A stretch of DNA of 64,000 bases from Microbacterium luticocti DSM 19459 (GCF_000422405.1 NZ_AULS01000001.1:1-64000), one strand, 5' to 3'; shown: positions 14,280 through 24,624, counted from the first letter of the stretch. A program made the numbers and translations. The notes: generated from the sequence alone by a model not told the origin.

Positions 14280-15602
14280 TCATCCCATCTCACGCCTGGC
14301 GGCATCGACCGCGGTGGCCAGATCGGCGGCCAGCTGGGCGGCATCCGGGTCCGCCAACTCGTGCACGGTGAGCCGCAGATGCCGCGAGGCCGACTCGTCG
14401 ATGCCGAACTCGTCACCGGTGCGCGCCAGCCACCTCAGCCGCGTCAGGTGCGCCGACACCAGGCGCGCGGGCGCGGGTACGGGCACCCACAGGTTGAGTC
14501 CGTCGCCGGATGCCACGGGCAGGTCGAGCGCGCGCAGTCGGGCGGCGAACGCCGCATTGCGGGCCGCATAGTGCGCGCCGGCCTGCTCGATGCGCTCGCG
14601 CACGGCGTGGTCGGCCAGCAGTGCGTGCGCGAGCCGCTGCAGGAGGTGGCTGACCCAGGTGGTGCCGGGGCTCAGCCGCAGCGCGAGACGATGCGCGGTC
14701 TCGGGGTCCGAGGCGGTGACCGCCAGGCACATGTCGGGGCCGAGGAACTTCGACACCGACCGCACCAGAGCGAACCGGCGGTGGTCGGCTGCGACGATGC
14801 TGTGGAACGGCCGCCGCGACAACAGCGAGAAGTGATCGTCCTCGATGACGAGCACATACGGGTGGTCGGCGAGCACCTCGCGCAGTTCGGCGGCGCGGGC
14901 GGCCGACAGGCTCGCGCCGGTCGGGTTCTGCGCCCGGGGCGTGCAGATCACCGCGCGGACCCCGGCATCGAGCGCGGCGCGCAGCCCCTCGGCGGTCATG
15001 CCCTCTTCGTCGGTGGCCACCGGCACGGCACGGTATCCGCCCAGGCGGACGGTGTGGATGCCGGCGAGCCAGCACGGGTCCTCGAGGGCCACCGCGTCGT
15101 CGCGGGTCAGTGCCTGGGCGAGCAGCCGCTCCACCGCATCCACCGCGCCCGAGGTGACCGTCAGACGCACCTCGCGGGGGGCGAGGTCGGCCCCCATCCA
15201 CGCGTGCGCCCACTGCTGCAGGCCGGCGTCGATCACCGGTTCGCCGTACAGCACGGGACGGCCGACGACGGCGGACAGCGCCGCGGTGGGGTCGGGGATC
15301 AGCCGCGGGTCGGGGTTGCCGGTGCCCACATCGCGCAGGGCACTGTTCGGCGCGTAGCCCTCTTGCGCCACCGGCGCGGGGTCGGCCAGGCGGGTGCCGG
15401 CCCGCCCGAGGGTGACCACGAGCCCGGCCTGGGCGAGTTGCCGGTACGCGGCGACGATCGTGTTGCGGTTCACGCCGAGCCGTTCGGCCAGGGTGCGCAC
15501 CGGGGGCAGCGTATCGCCGGCACGCAGGGTGCCGCGCTCGTGCAGGGCGCGCACGCTGTCGGCGATCTCGGCCGCGGTGCGACCGGTGATGGTCGTGGTC
15601 AT
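14280..15602 (-). CDS. pdxR: MocR-family PLP-dependent regulator, PdxR type
   Basis: This is a 440-residue protein. The N-terminus is a GntR-type winged helix ([40 protein letters not shown]). A fold-type-I aminotransferase domain follows, with the NPTG motif (226-229) and the PLP lysine Lys285 ([12 protein letters not shown]). It starts at an ATG with GGAGG just upstream. PdxR-type MocR proteins sense PLP and activate pdxS-pdxT. Its divergent position to pdxS, and pdxY directly downstream, support that role. The PdxR name rests on context plus domain order. Confidence 0.85.
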   Translation of the reverse strand: MTTTITGRTAAEIADSVRALHERGTLRAGDTLPPVRTLAERLGVNRNTIVAAYRQLAQAGLVVTLGRAGTRLADPAPVAQEGYAPNSALRDVGTGNPDPRLIPDPTAALSAVVGRPVLYGEPVIDAGLQQWAHAWMGADLAPREVRLTVTSGAVDAVERLLAQALTRDDAVALEDPCWLAGIHTVRLGGYRAVPVATDEEGMTAEGLRAALDAGVRAVICTPRAQNPTGASLSAARAAELREVLADHPYVLVIEDDHFSLLSRRPFHSIVAADHRRFALVRSVSKFLGPDMCLAVTASDPETAHRLALRLSPGTTWVSHLLQRLAHALLADHAVRERIEQAGAHYAARNAAFAARLRALDLPVASGDGLNLWVPVPAPARLVSAHLTRLRWLARTGDEFGIDESASRHLRLTVHELADPDAAQLAADLATAVDAARREMG

Positions 15603-15729
15603 GACACCTCCGCTGACGACTGTACGCGGACGTGGTACGTTTTGGCATAGGCCAATGACGGGCAAGGACCGCGCACCGGTGGCGACAGCATCCGGTGCCT
15701 TGCACGCGCACACAGCGAGGAGAAGGACC
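15603..15729. promoter_or_regulatory. divergent control region pdxR / pdxS
   Basis: These 127 bp contain direct repeats around GTACG (CTGTACGCGGACGTGGTACG near 15617-15637). Next to them is the inverted repeat TTGG-CATAGG-CCAA at about 15640-15655. Repeats of this kind are typical binding sites for PdxR-type regulators. The pdxS ribosome site GAGGAGAAGGA lies at the end of the region. Confidence 0.5.
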
Positions 15730-16626
15730 ATGGCAGACGAAACCCGGACCGCAGGCACCGCGCGCGTCAAGCGCGGCCTGGCCGAGATGCTCAAGGGCGG
15801 CGTCATCATGGACGTCGTCACCGCCGACCAGGCGAAGGTCGCCGAAGAGGCGGGGGCCGTCGCGGTGATGGCGCTGGAGCGCGTGCCCGCCGACATCCGC
15901 GCGCAGGGCGGGGTGGCCCGGATGAGCGACCCGGACCTGATCGACGACATCATCGCCGCGGTGTCGATCCCGGTGATGGCGAAGGCGCGGATCGGCCACT
16001 TCGTCGAGGCGCAGGTGCTGCAGGAGCTCGGCGTCGATTACATCGACGAGTCCGAAGTGCTTTCGCCGGCCGACTACGTCAACCACATCGACAAGTGGAA
16101 CTTCACGGTGCCGTTCGTGTGCGGTGCCACCAACCTGGGTGAGGCGCTGCGCCGCATCACCGAGGGTGCGGCCATGATCCGCTCCAAGGGCGAGGCCGGC
16201 ACGGGGGATGTCTCCGAGGCGACCAAGCACATCCGTAAGATCAACGCCGAGATCGCCGCGCTGCGGTCGATGAGCCGCGACGAGCTGTACGTGGCGGCCA
16301 AGGAACTTCAGGCGCCGTACGAGCTCGTCGCCGAAGTCGCCGAGACCGGAAAGCTGCCGGTCGTGTTGTTCGTCGCCGGGGGAGTGGCGACGCCGGCGGA
16401 TGCCGCGATGATGATGCAGCTGGGGGCGGACGGCGTGTTCGTCGGCTCGGGCATCTTCAAGTCGGGCGATCCTGCCGCGCGCGCTGCGGCCATCGTGAAG
16501 GCGACCACGTTCTACGACGACCCCACGGTCGTCGCGGAGGTCTCGCGCGGCCTTGGTGAGGCGATGGTCGGCATCAACGTGGCCGACCTCGCCGCCCCGC
16601 ACCGCCTGGCCGAGCGCGGCTGGTGA
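15730..16626 (+). CDS. pdxS: pyridoxal 5'-phosphate synthase, synthase subunit
   Basis: This is a 298-residue (beta/alpha)8 enzyme (PdxS/SnzP/PDX1) that builds PLP from ribose 5-phosphate, glyceraldehyde 3-phosphate and ammonia. Visible landmarks are [20 protein letters not shown], the catalytic lysine Lys85 in [11 protein letters not shown], the strand [14 protein letters not shown], the phosphate loop [16 protein letters not shown] and [15 protein letters not shown]. The ATG is preceded by AGGAGAAGGA. It overlaps pdxT by four bases (GTGA), with which it forms the 12+12 complex. Confidence 0.97.
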   Translation: MADETRTAGTARVKRGLAEMLKGGVIMDVVTADQAKVAEEAGAVAVMALERVPADIRAQGGVARMSDPDLIDDIIAAVSIPVMAKARIGHFVEAQVLQELGVDYIDESEVLSPADYVNHIDKWNFTVPFVCGATNLGEALRRITEGAAMIRSKGEAGTGDVSEATKHIRKINAEIAALRSMSRDELYVAAKELQAPYELVAEVAETGKLPVVLFVAGGVATPADAAMMMQLGADGVFVGSGIFKSGDPAARAAAIVKATTFYDDPTVVAEVSRGLGEAMVGINVADLAAPHRLAERGW

Positions 16627-17219
16627 CCGCCACGCCGCCGCGCATCGGCGTGCTCGCGCTGCAGGGCGACGTGCGCGAGCACGTGCAGGTGTTGCGCGGG
16701 CTGGGCGCCGAGGCGGTGCCGGTACGCCGGCCGGACGACCTCGCCGCGGTGGCGGGTCTGGTGATCCCCGGCGGTGAGTCGAGCGTCATCGACAAACTGT
16801 CGCGCACGTTTGGTCTGCGCGAGCCCATCCGTGCGGCCATCGCCGCGGGGCTGCCGGTGTACGGCACGTGCGCCGGGCTGATCATGCTCGCCGACCGGAT
16901 CGTCGACGGCATCGACGGACAGCAGACGTTCGGGGGACTGGACATCACGGTGCGCCGCAACGCGTTCGGCGGCCAGGTGTTCTCGTTCGAGGCCGATCTG
17001 ACGGTTCCGGAACTGGGCGACCCGCCGGTGCACGCGGTGTTCATCCGCGCTCCGATCGTCGAGCGGGTCGGACCCGGCGTCCAGACCCTCGCCGCACTGC
17101 CGGACGGCACGGTCGTGGGCGTGCGTGCCGGAAACCTCATCGGCACCTCGTTCCACCCCGAGATGAACGGGGAGACCCGCTTCCATCGGTTGCTGCTCGA
17201 GATGGCGCGGGGACGCTGA
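16623..17219 (+). CDS. pdxT: pyridoxal 5'-phosphate synthase, glutaminase subunit
   Basis: This is a 198-residue class I glutaminase (SNO family) that feeds ammonia to PdxS. The triad is Cys83 ([12 protein letters not shown]), His178 and Glu180 (SFHPEM). The substrate loop [13 protein letters not shown] is typical of PdxT. The GTG start overlaps the pdxS stop, so the two subunits are made together. Confidence 0.96.
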   Translation: MTATPPRIGVLALQGDVREHVQVLRGLGAEAVPVRRPDDLAAVAGLVIPGGESSVIDKLSRTFGLREPIRAAIAAGLPVYGTCAGLIMLADRIVDGIDGQQTFGGLDITVRRNAFGGQVFSFEADLTVPELGDPPVHAVFIRAPIVERVGPGVQTLAALPDGTVVGVRAGNLIGTSFHPEMNGETRFHRLLLEMARGR

Positions 17220-17242
17220 GCCGATCACCCGCACACCGGGGC

Positions 17243-17248
17243 TAGCCT
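17243..17248 (+). promoter_or_regulatory. -10 element of a leaderless gene (TAGCCT)
   Basis: TAGCCT ends six bases before the GTG at 17255. No ribosome binding site precedes that GTG, in keeping with a leaderless message. Confidence 0.5.
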
Positions 17249-17254
17249 CTCACT

Positions 17255-17908
17255 GTGGCGAAGGGCACTGTGACGAAGGGCGTCGGCGCGAAGGGCACCG
17301 GCGCGAAGGGCACCGGCGCGACGGGCGATGCGGCGAACGGCAGGGCACCCGAAAGCACCGGCACGACCCGGGATGCCGCAGCCTCACCCCGCTGGATCGC
17401 GCTGCTGCGCGGGGTGAACGTCGGCGGGATCACGATCCGCAGTGCCGACCTGCGCGACGTGTTCGACGGGCTCGGCGCGAGTGACGTGCGCACGGTGCTC
17501 GCCAGCGGCAACGTGCTGTTCACCGCTTCCGGTGCGCGCGCGACGTGGAAGCGCCGCATCGAGCGGGCGCTGCGCGACCGGTTCGGCTACGACGCCTGGA
17601 TCATCCTGCTCACCCGCGACGAGCTCGCCGCGGTCGCGGCATCCTTCCCCTTCGACGAGGACGACGCCGATCGGCATCCGTACATCGTGTTCTGCGCCGA
17701 CGACGAGGTGCACGCGCAGGTACGGGATGCCGCGACCGCCGCCGCCGGCGACGACGAACCGGTCGCAGCCGGGGACGGTGTCGTCTATTGGCACGCGCGC
17801 ACCGGCACCTCGACGACCTCGCCGGTGGCCCGCGCGCTGGCACGCGCCGCATTCCGCACCGGCACCACCACCCGCAACCTGCGCACGGTGCAGAAGATGC
17901 TCGGATAG
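17255..17908 (+). CDS. DUF1697-family protein
   Basis: This is a 217-residue protein. The first 45 residues are a repetitive Gly/Lys/Thr-rich extension (VGAKGTGAKGTGATG). The DUF1697 fold follows: RWIALLRGVNVGGITIRSAD, VRTVLASGNVLFTA, a mid region WIILLTRDELAAVAASFPF and the C-terminal TTTRNLRTVQKMLG, which is diagnostic of the family. The biochemical role of DUF1697 is unknown. The start is set at the GTG behind a TAGCCT -10 element. A later start that removes the low-complexity extension cannot be excluded. Confidence 0.8.
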   Translation: MAKGTVTKGVGAKGTGAKGTGATGDAANGRAPESTGTTRDAAASPRWIALLRGVNVGGITIRSADLRDVFDGLGASDVRTVLASGNVLFTASGARATWKRRIERALRDRFGYDAWIILLTRDELAAVAASFPFDEDDADRHPYIVFCADDEVHAQVRDAATAAAGDDEPVAAGDGVVYWHARTGTSTTSPVARALARAAFRTGTTTRNLRTVQKMLG

Positions 17909-17925
17909 GCGTACTTCCCCGTGGG

Positions 17926-18044
17926 CGTGTCCCAGAACCTGCGACTTCCCGGCACCGACACCCGCACGTTGTGAGACATCGTGGTCGGGCGTGTCCCAGA
18001 ACCTGCGGACTGCGGAGCGTTCAACCCACGAGTTCTGAGACACG
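17926..18044 (+). repeat. two 55-bp palindrome-ended repeats, 64-bp period
   Basis: The units at 17926-17980 and 17990-18044 belong to the same family as 30929-30983 and 49701-49883. Each is 55 bp with TGTCYCA near the left end and TGRGACA near the right end. The family feature CAGAAC...GTTCTG extends the inverted ends to about 11 bp. The two copies are 64 bp apart start to start, exactly as in the 49.7-kb cluster. They lie between DUF1697 and yebC. Confidence 0.85.
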
Positions 18045-18136
18045 CCGTGGCCGAGCGGGCGGGCAGGCGCTCTGTCGTGGTCTTGTCTGTGCGCGCCGGC
18101 GAGAGACGGTGCGGAAGATGCTCGGCTGATATTCCG

Positions 18137-18142
18137 TAGACT
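18137..18142 (+). promoter_or_regulatory. -10 element (TAGACT) of yebC
   Basis: TAGACT ends seven bases before the yebC ATG (18150), implying a leaderless or near-leaderless message. Little room remains for a ribosome binding site. Confidence 0.55.
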
Positions 18143-18149
18143 GGAAGGC

Positions 18150-18908
18150 ATGTCCGGCCACTCCAAGTGGGCGACGACCAAGCACAAGAAGGCCGTCATC
18201 GACGCGCGTCGTGCCAAGTCGTTCGCCAAGCTCATCAAGAACATCGAAGTCGCCGCCAAGATCGGCGGTGCCGACCTCGCGGGCAACCCGACGCTGTACG
18301 ACGCCGTGCAGAAGGCGAAGAAGACGTCGGTGCCCAACGACAACATCGACCGCGCGATCAAGCGCGGTGCGGGCATCTCGGGCGAGTCGGTCGACTACCA
18401 GACGATCATGTACGAGGGCTACGCCCCCGGCGGCGTGGCGATCCTCATCGAGTGCCTCACCGACAACAAGAACCGCGCGGCCGCCGAGGTGCGCACCGCG
18501 CTCAGCCGCAACGGCGGCAACCTCGCCGACCCCGGCAGCGTCTCGTACAACTTCAGCCGCAAGGGCGTCATCGTCGTCTCGGGCGAGGGCACCACCGAGG
18601 ACGACGTCATGATGGCGGCCCTCGAGGCCGGCGCCGAAGAGATCGAGCCGCACCCGTCCGGGTTCGAGGTCATCACCGAGGCATCCGACCTGGTCGCCGT
18701 CCGCGCCGCACTGCAGGAGGCGGGCCTGGACTACGAGTCCGCCGACGTCGAGTTCGTGCCGTCGCTGAAGGTCGAGGTCGACGCCGAGACCGCCCGCAAG
18801 GTGTTCCGCGTCATCGACGCGCTCGAAGACAGCGACGACGTGCAGAACGTGTACAGCAACGTCGACCTGTCCGCCGAGGTGCAGGCCGAGCTCGAGCAGG
18901 ACGACTGA
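18150..18908 (+). CDS. yebC: YebC/PmpR-family translation-associated protein
   Basis: This is a 252-residue protein of the TACO1/YebC family. It opens with the hallmark [20 protein letters not shown] and [20 protein letters not shown], and continues with [36 protein letters not shown] and [16 protein letters not shown]. Family members have been described as DNA-binding regulators and more recently as factors easing ribosome stalling at proline stretches. Its place directly ahead of ruvCAB is conserved in many bacteria. Confidence 0.95.
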   Translation: MSGHSKWATTKHKKAVIDARRAKSFAKLIKNIEVAAKIGGADLAGNPTLYDAVQKAKKTSVPNDNIDRAIKRGAGISGESVDYQTIMYEGYAPGGVAILIECLTDNKNRAAAEVRTALSRNGGNLADPGSVSYNFSRKGVIVVSGEGTTEDDVMMAALEAGAEEIEPHPSGFEVITEASDLVAVRAALQEAGLDYESADVEFVPSLKVEVDAETARKVFRVIDALEDSDDVQNVYSNVDLSAEVQAELEQDD

Positions 18909-18946
18909 GCGACGCGCGTCGCGACCGCCTGCTGCGACACCGTGCC

Positions 18947-18952
18947 TAGGCT
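18947..18952 (+). promoter_or_regulatory. -10 element (TAGGCT) of leaderless ruvC
   Basis: TAGGCT ends six bases before the ruvC ATG at 18959. The 50 bp between yebC and ruvC contain no ribosome binding site. Confidence 0.6.
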
Positions 18953-18958
18953 GGGCAG

Positions 18959-19531
18959 ATGACGGCCGGACGACTGCGCGTGCTGGGCATCGACCCCGGG
19001 CTGACCCGGTGTGGCGTCGGTGTCGTGGACGTCGCGCCCGACCGGTCGGCGCGGCTGGTGTACGTCGGCGTGGTGCGCTCGGCCGCCGACGCCCGCATCG
19101 AACAGCGGCTCGCGGCGATCGCCGCAGGCATCCGCGACGTGCTCGACGCGCACGACCCCGACGTGCTCGCCGTGGAGCGGGTGTTCGCGCAGAACAACCG
19201 CAACACCGTGATGGGCACCGCCCAGGCCAGCGGCATCGCCCTGCTGCTCGCCGCCGAGCGGGGCATCCCCGCCGCCACGCACACCCCCACCGAGGTGAAG
19301 GCCGCGATCACCGGATACGGTGCCGCGGACAAACGGCAGGTGCAGGCGATGGTGGCCCGCATCCTTCGCCTGGACGAGGCGCCGCGGCCGGCCGACGCGG
19401 CCGACGCGCTCGCCCTCGCGCTGTGCCATGCCTGGCGACGGGGTGACATCGCCGCGCCCGCCGCGCAGAGCGTCGGCCTGACCCCCGCCCAGCGCGCGTG
19501 GGCCGCAGCCGAGAAGGCGGCGCGCCGATGA
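18959..19531 (+). CDS. ruvC: crossover junction endodeoxyribonuclease RuvC
   Basis: This is a 190-residue Holliday-junction resolvase. Catalytic acidic residues are visible: Asp12 ([12 protein letters not shown]), Glu72 ([12 protein letters not shown]) and Asp145/Asp148 ([14 protein letters not shown]). It cuts four-way junctions in the complex with RuvA and RuvB, which follow. The last 25 residues ([11 protein letters not shown]) are a typical Ala-rich tail. It appears to have its own leaderless promoter. Confidence 0.96.
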   Translation: MTAGRLRVLGIDPGLTRCGVGVVDVAPDRSARLVYVGVVRSAADARIEQRLAAIAAGIRDVLDAHDPDVLAVERVFAQNNRNTVMGTAQASGIALLLAAERGIPAATHTPTEVKAAITGYGAADKRQVQAMVARILRLDEAPRPADAADALALALCHAWRRGDIAAPAAQSVGLTPAQRAWAAAEKAARR

Positions 19532-19580
19532 TGCCGCAGACCGGCGGCGTGTCGGTCGAACATATGTCCGAGGTCGAGTC

Positions 19581-19586
19581 TAGGCT
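19581..19586 (+). promoter_or_regulatory. -10 element (TAGGCT) of leaderless ruvA
   Basis: TAGGCT ends six bases before the ruvA ATG at 19593, inside the 61-bp gap after ruvC. Confidence 0.6.
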
Positions 19587-19592
19587 GGCGGC

Positions 19593-20225
19593 ATGATCTC
19601 CTCCCTGCACGGAACGGTGCTGCACGCCGGCTCGGACACCGTCGACATCGAGGTCGGCGGCATGGGCTTCACCGTGGCGGTACCGCCCGACGTGGCCCGC
19701 ACCGCGCGGGTCGGCGAGTCGCTGCGGCTGCACACGCAGCTGATCGTCCGCGACGACGCGTTCTCGCTGTACGGGTTCGCCGAGCGCGCCCAGTCGGCCC
19801 TGTTCACCACGCTGCTGTCGGTGACCGGGGTCGGGCCGAAGTCGGCACTCGGGGTGCTGTCGGCGATGAGCGTCGATCAGATCGCCCAGGCCGTGGCCGA
19901 CGACGACGACGCTCCGTTCCGGCGGGTGTCGGGCATCGGACCCAAGACCGCCAAGCTGATCGTCGTGCAGCTGGCAGGAAAGCTCGCGCCGACCGCCACC
20001 GCGGCCACCGCCACCACGACGGTCGACGCCACCACCGGGCGGGTGGTGGCGGCCCTGGTGGGTCTGGGGTGGTCGGAGCGGGTGGCCGTCGACGCGGTCG
20101 AGACGGTGGCGACGGATGCCTCGGACGCCGACCGTGCGCAGGTCCCCGCGCTGCTGCGTCTGGCCCTGGCCCACCTGGGGCCGGCCCGACAGGGCGCGGC
20201 GCGGGCGGAGGCCGGTCGTGGCTGA
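19593..20225 (+). CDS. ruvA: Holliday junction branch-migration protein RuvA
   Basis: This is a 210-residue protein with the three RuvA domains: an N-terminal OB fold ([20 protein letters not shown]), tandem helix-hairpin-helix motifs ([17 protein letters not shown] and [18 protein letters not shown]) and a C-terminal RuvB-contacting domain ([20 protein letters not shown]) after an Ala/Thr linker. It binds junction DNA as a tetramer and loads RuvB. Its stop lies eight bases inside ruvB. Confidence 0.96.
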   Translation: MISSLHGTVLHAGSDTVDIEVGGMGFTVAVPPDVARTARVGESLRLHTQLIVRDDAFSLYGFAERAQSALFTTLLSVTGVGPKSALGVLSAMSVDQIAQAVADDDDAPFRRVSGIGPKTAKLIVVQLAGKLAPTATAATATTTVDATTGRVVAALVGLGWSERVAVDAVETVATDASDADRAQVPALLRLALAHLGPARQGAARAEAGRG

Positions 20226-21249
20226 GCTCGACCCGCAGGCCCTCGACGAGACCGAGCTCGCCATCGAGGGGGCGCTGCGCCCGGCGTCGCTGGCCGAGTT
20301 CATCGGCCAGCAGAAGGTGCGCGGCCAGCTGCAGCTGTTGCTGGACGCCGCACGCATCCAGCAACGGCCCGCCGATCACATCCTGCTGGCGGGTCCTCCC
20401 GGCCTCGGCAAGACGACCCTCGCGATGATCGTCGCCCACGAGAGCGATCGCCCGCTGCGCATGTCGAGCGGTCCGGCCATCCAGCACGCCGGCGACCTCG
20501 CCGCGCTGCTGTCGAGCCTGACCAGCGGCGAGGTGCTGTTCATCGACGAGGTGCACCGCATGGCCCGGTCGGCCGAAGAGATGCTCTATCTGGCGATGGA
20601 GGACTTCCGCATCGACATCATGGTCGGCAAGGGTGCCGGTGCCACCAGCATCCCGCTCGATCTCGCGCCGTTCACGCTCGTGGGAGCCACCACCCGTTCC
20701 GGACTGCTGCCGAATCCGCTGCGCGACCGGTTCGGGTTCACCGCCCACCTGGAGTACTACGACGCCGACGAACTCGAGCAGGTCATCCGCCGCTCGGCGG
20801 CGATGCTCGAGATCGACCTGCCGCAGCCGGCCCGTGCCGAGATCGCCCGGCGCTCCCGGGGCACGCCGCGCATCGCGAACCGGTTGCTGCGGCGCGTACG
20901 TGACTACGTCATCGTGCACGGCTCGGGCACGGACGGCACCGCCGTCGACACCGCAGTGGTCGACGCCGCGCTCGACCTGTACGACGTCGACGCGATCGGC
21001 CTGGACCGGCTCGACCGTGCCGTACTCGATGTGCTGATCCGCCGCTTCGGCGGGGGACCGGTGGGGTTGAACACGCTGGCGGTCACCGTCGGTGAAGAGG
21101 CCGAGACGATCGAGTCGGTGGTCGAGCCGTATCTGGTGCGGATCGGCTTCATGGGGCGCACTCCGCGGGGACGCATCGCGACGCCCGAGGCGTATGCGCA
21201 CCTGCGGCTGCCGCGCCCGGACGGGGCGCTGAACCTCGATGACCTATAA
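20218..21249 (+). CDS. ruvB: Holliday junction DNA helicase RuvB
   Basis: This is a 343-residue AAA+ motor that drives branch migration. The Walker A motif is [16 protein letters not shown], Walker B is [10 protein letters not shown], sensor 1 is [20 protein letters not shown], and the arginine region is [19 protein letters not shown]. The C-terminal winged helix ([30 protein letters not shown]) is complete. The GTG start lies within the end of ruvA with GGAG ahead of it, so the two are coupled. Confidence 0.97.
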   Translation: MAELDPQALDETELAIEGALRPASLAEFIGQQKVRGQLQLLLDAARIQQRPADHILLAGPPGLGKTTLAMIVAHESDRPLRMSSGPAIQHAGDLAALLSSLTSGEVLFIDEVHRMARSAEEMLYLAMEDFRIDIMVGKGAGATSIPLDLAPFTLVGATTRSGLLPNPLRDRFGFTAHLEYYDADELEQVIRRSAAMLEIDLPQPARAEIARRSRGTPRIANRLLRRVRDYVIVHGSGTDGTAVDTAVVDAALDLYDVDAIGLDRLDRAVLDVLIRRFGGGPVGLNTLAVTVGEEAETIESVVEPYLVRIGFMGRTPRGRIATPEAYAHLRLPRPDGALNLDDL

Positions 21250-21250
21250 T
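21245..21250 (+). promoter_or_regulatory. consensus -10 element (TATAAT) of the yajC-secDF operon
   Basis: A perfect TATAAT overlaps the stop codon of ruvB. No convincing -35 box is seen. Transcription from it would give a leader of about 70 nt ahead of yajC. Confidence 0.6.
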
Positions 21251-21325
21251 CGCTGAAGACTTCCCCCGGATTCTTCCCGGCAGCGCCGCCGTGCCCCGCC
21301 GCAATCGAAAGGTGCCCATCCCTTC

Positions 21326-21748
21326 ATGGACCTCGGAACGTTCTTCCAGAACTACGGCCTGATCATCCTGTTGGTGATCCTCCTCGTCTTCATGTTCTGG
21401 AGCTCACGGCGACGGATGGCGAAGCAGAAGGCCGAGCAGGAGGCGAAGGCCCGGCAGACCGTTCCCGGTGCCGAGGTGCTGCTGCAGGGAGGCCTGTACG
21501 GCACGATCGTGTCGTACGACCCCGACAACCTCGACCAGCCGGCGGTCGTCGAGATCGCCCCCGGTGTCGACATCAAGGTGCACAGCCAGGCGATCTTGCG
21601 CATCGTGAACCCAACCGACGAGACCCCCGCGGCATCCGACGGCGACCTGGCCGCACCCGCCGAGGACGGCCCGCGCGTCGAGACCGCGGAAGAGACCGCC
21701 CGCCGGCTGCGCGAGAACGACGACAAGAAGGACACGCCCGAGGCCTGA
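21326..21748 (+). CDS. yajC: preprotein translocase subunit YajC
   Basis: This is a 140-residue single-pass membrane protein. One N-terminal transmembrane segment (YGLIILLVILLVFMFWSSRR) is followed by the typical cytosolic domain (GAEVLLQGGLYGTIVSYDPD, VVEIAPGVDIKVHSQAILRI) and an acidic tail. YajC is the small partner of SecD-SecF, which follow, and supports Sec-dependent export. Confidence 0.93.
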   Translation: MDLGTFFQNYGLIILLVILLVFMFWSSRRRMAKQKAEQEAKARQTVPGAEVLLQGGLYGTIVSYDPDNLDQPAVVEIAPGVDIKVHSQAILRIVNPTDETPAASDGDLAAPAEDGPRVETAEETARRLRENDDKKDTPEA

Positions 21749-21780
21749 GCCCGGCACTCCCACCAGAAAGCTGACCCTCC

Positions 21781-23517
21781 GTGGCCACATCCACCCCTGT
21801 CCGGCACGCCTGGCGCGCGCTGCTGGGCCTTGTGATCGTCATCGCCGTGCTGTTCGGCATCAACGCCCTCGGCGTGTACGTGTTCCAGAAGGCGTCGTGG
21901 GTGCCCGAACTGGCGCTCGACCTGCAGGGCGGCACGCAGATCATCCTGCAGGCCAAGACCCCGGACGGTTCGGCGCCGACCACCGACCAGATGCAGCAGG
22001 CCGCGACGATCATCCGCCAGCGGGTGGATGCCTCGGGCGTGGGCGAGTCCGACATCACCACACAGGCCGGCAACCAGATCGTCGTGCAGATCCCCGGTCA
22101 GGCCGACGAGCAGACCCGTGAACGCATCGAGGCCTCGGCCCAGATGCAGCTGCGCTCGGTGCTGTACACCGGGGCACCGGCGACCTCGTTCGTCGGCGAC
22201 GACGGAAAGCAGACGCCGTACCCCACCCCGGCGCCGACGCTGCAGGCCACTCCGACCGCGTCGCCGAGCAACGGCAGCGATCCGAGTTGGATCACGCCGA
22301 AGCTGCAGGCCCAATTCCTCGCCTACGACTGCGGCTCCAAAGACAACGACCCGGCCAACGCGCCCAAGGATCAGCCGCTGATCACCTGCTCGGACGACGG
22401 CTCGGTGAAGTACATCCTGGGCCCGGTCGAGCTCGACGGCTCGCAGATCACCGACGCCGGCTACGGACAGAACTCCCAGAACGGTCAGTGGGAGGTGCAG
22501 CTGAAGTTCAACGCGGAGGGCACCAAGGCGTTCGCCGAGGTCAGCCAGCGGCTGTACGGGCTGAAGGCCGAATCGCCGCGCGACCAGTTCGCGTTCGTGC
22601 TCGACGGCAAGGTCATCTCGGCTCCGGCGATGAACGGCATCATCACCGACGGCAACCCGTCGATCACCGGCAGCTTCACACAAGAGAGCGCGAAGACCCT
22701 CGCCGACCAGCTGAAGTACGGCGCGCTGCCGCTGAGCTTCACCGTGGTCAGCTCCGACACCATCTCGGCGACGCTCGGCTCGCAGCAGCTGCGGATCGGC
22801 CTCATCGCGGGCCTGATCGGTCTCGCCCTGGTCGCCGTGTACTCGCTGCTGAGCTATCGCGCCCTCGGTTTCGTGATCATCGCATCGTTGGCGGTCATGG
22901 CGGTGATCACCTACGTGCTGCTGTGCATCCTCGCCTGGCGAATGGGCTTCCGCCTGTCGCTGGCGGGCGTGGCCGGTCTGATCGTGACGATCGGATTCAC
23001 GGCGGACTCGTTCATCGTGTACTTCGAGCGCATCCGCGACGAACTGCGCGACGGTAAATCGATCACCGGCGCCGTCGAAGACGGCTGGGGCCGCGCCAAG
23101 CGCACGATCTACATCGCCAAGGCGGTGAACATCCTCGCCGCGGTGGTGCTGTACATCCTCGCGGATGCCACCGTGAAGGGCTTCGCGTTCACGCTCGGGA
23201 TCACCACGGCCATCGACATCCTGATCTTCATCATCTTCACCCACCCGGTGATGCAGCTGGTGGCGCGCACCCGCTTCTTCGGTGAGGGTCATGCGCTCTC
23301 GGGCATGGACCCGGACGCGCTGGGCGCCGTCTACCGCGGGCGCGCGGAGTTCCGCGCCCCCGCCGTCGAGGCACCCGGCGCCGCCGCACGGCGCGCGGCC
23401 CGTTCGCGCGGTGAGGCGGCACGCCGTCAGACCATCGCCGAGCGCAAGCTGGCCGCAGAGGCCGCCGCGAAGAACGGCGGCAGTACCGACGCACCGACGA
23501 AGGGGGCTGACCGCTGA
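21781..23517 (+). CDS. secD: protein translocase subunit SecD
   Basis: This is a 578-residue membrane protein that uses the proton gradient to complete Sec export. The N-terminal transmembrane segment (LLGLVIVIAVLFGINALGVY) is followed by the SecD motif ELALDLQGGTQIIL. A large periplasm-equivalent P1 domain carries an extra Pro/Thr/Ser-rich insert (PYPTPAPTLQATPTASPSNG) near residues 142-165. Five further membrane segments include GVAGLIVTIGFTADSFIVYF with the family's Asp. The C-terminus is a charged Ala/Arg-rich cytosolic tail. It starts with GTG, and its stop touches the secF start (TGATG). Confidence 0.95.
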   Translation: MATSTPVRHAWRALLGLVIVIAVLFGINALGVYVFQKASWVPELALDLQGGTQIILQAKTPDGSAPTTDQMQQAATIIRQRVDASGVGESDITTQAGNQIVVQIPGQADEQTRERIEASAQMQLRSVLYTGAPATSFVGDDGKQTPYPTPAPTLQATPTASPSNGSDPSWITPKLQAQFLAYDCGSKDNDPANAPKDQPLITCSDDGSVKYILGPVELDGSQITDAGYGQNSQNGQWEVQLKFNAEGTKAFAEVSQRLYGLKAESPRDQFAFVLDGKVISAPAMNGIITDGNPSITGSFTQESAKTLADQLKYGALPLSFTVVSSDTISATLGSQQLRIGLIAGLIGLALVAVYSLLSYRALGFVIIASLAVMAVITYVLLCILAWRMGFRLSLAGVAGLIVTIGFTADSFIVYFERIRDELRDGKSITGAVEDGWGRAKRTIYIAKAVNILAAVVLYILADATVKGFAFTLGITTAIDILIFIIFTHPVMQLVARTRFFGEGHALSGMDPDALGAVYRGRAEFRAPAVEAPGAAARRAARSRGEAARRQTIAERKLAAEAAAKNGGSTDAPTKGADR

Positions 23518-24509
23518 TGGGCGTCATGAGCCGGTTCGGCAACAACCTGTATTCGGGCAAGGTCTCTTTCCCGTTCATCCCCAAGCGGCGCATCTGGTTC
23601 GTCATCGCGGCACTGTTGGTCGTCGGCTCGGTGCTGGTGCCGCTGGTGCGGCCGGTGCAGTTCTCGATCGAGTTCACCGGCGGGTCGCAGTTCACCGTGT
23701 CGGGCGTGAGCAGCCCCGATCAGACGAAGGCCACCGAGGCGGTCACCTCGGTCGTTCCCGACGCCACCACCAAGGTCACCACGGTGGGCGCCGACGGCGT
23801 GCGCGTGCAGACCAACCAGATGTCCCCGCAGCAGACCGAGGACGTCCGTGCGGCGCTTGCGAAGATCTACGACGTCGATGCCAAAGAGGTGACCGCATCG
23901 TTCATCGGCCCGAGCTGGGGCGCCGACGTCACCCGACAGTCGCTGTGGGGCCTGGCGATCTTCCTCGCCCTGACGTTCCTCATCCTGGCGCTGTACTTCC
24001 GCACCTGGAAGATGTCGGGCGCGGCGATCATCGGGCTGGTCGACGTGCTGGTGATCACCATCGGCATCTATGCCCTGGCCGGGTTCGAGATCTCGCCGGC
24101 GGCGGTGATCGGGTTCCTCACCATCCTCGCCTATTCGTTGTACGACACCACGGTCGTGTTCGACAAGATCCGTGAGAACACGCACGAGGACGGCGAACAC
24201 GCCAACCGCACGTTCGGCGAGTCGGTGAACCTGGCGGTCAACCAGACCCTGGTGCGCTCGATCAACACGACCGTGGTGGCGATCCTCCCCGTCGGGGCGA
24301 TCCTGTTCATCGGTGCGTTCGCGCTGGGCGCGCAGACCCTCAGCGACATCTCGCTGGCGATCTTCGTCGGCATCATCGTCGCCGCCTACTCGACGCTGTT
24401 CGTGGCCTCGCCGCTGTATTCGCTGTTCCGCGAGAGCGAACCGGCAGTGAAGGCCCACGACCAGAAGGTGCGCAAGGCGCGGGCCAAGGCCACTGCGGTC
24501 ACCGTCTGA
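23517..24509 (+). CDS. secF: protein translocase subunit SecF
   Basis: This is a 330-residue partner of SecD. It has an N-terminal transmembrane segment (IWFVIAALLVVGSVLVPLV), the SecF signature FSIEFTGGSQFTVSGV, the P1-like domain, and the five-helix bundle containing GFLTILAYSLYDTTVVFDKI and NQTLVRSINTTVVAILPVGA. It is translationally coupled to secD by a one-base overlap. Confidence 0.95.
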   Translation: MGVMSRFGNNLYSGKVSFPFIPKRRIWFVIAALLVVGSVLVPLVRPVQFSIEFTGGSQFTVSGVSSPDQTKATEAVTSVVPDATTKVTTVGADGVRVQTNQMSPQQTEDVRAALAKIYDVDAKEVTASFIGPSWGADVTRQSLWGLAIFLALTFLILALYFRTWKMSGAAIIGLVDVLVITIGIYALAGFEISPAAVIGFLTILAYSLYDTTVVFDKIRENTHEDGEHANRTFGESVNLAVNQTLVRSINTTVVAILPVGAILFIGAFALGAQTLSDISLAIFVGIIVAAYSTLFVASPLYSLFRESEPAVKAHDQKVRKARAKATAVTV

Positions 24510-24618
24510 CCGGCTCGGCCGCGGCCGGCGTCTCGTGACGAGAGCCGGGTGGCGCGAACGGGGTGACACCGGCTGCGTGACCAGGGCCGGCGGGCACGGG
24601 CACTGCGAGGCCCGGGCG

Positions 24619-24624
24619 TAGGAT
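24619..24624 (+). promoter_or_regulatory. -10 element (TAGGAT) ahead of rel
   Basis: TAGGAT lies 30 bp before the rel GTG, and GGAGGGGG (24640-24647) is the ribosome binding site. The 109 bp from the end of secF to this element show no other feature. Confidence 0.5.
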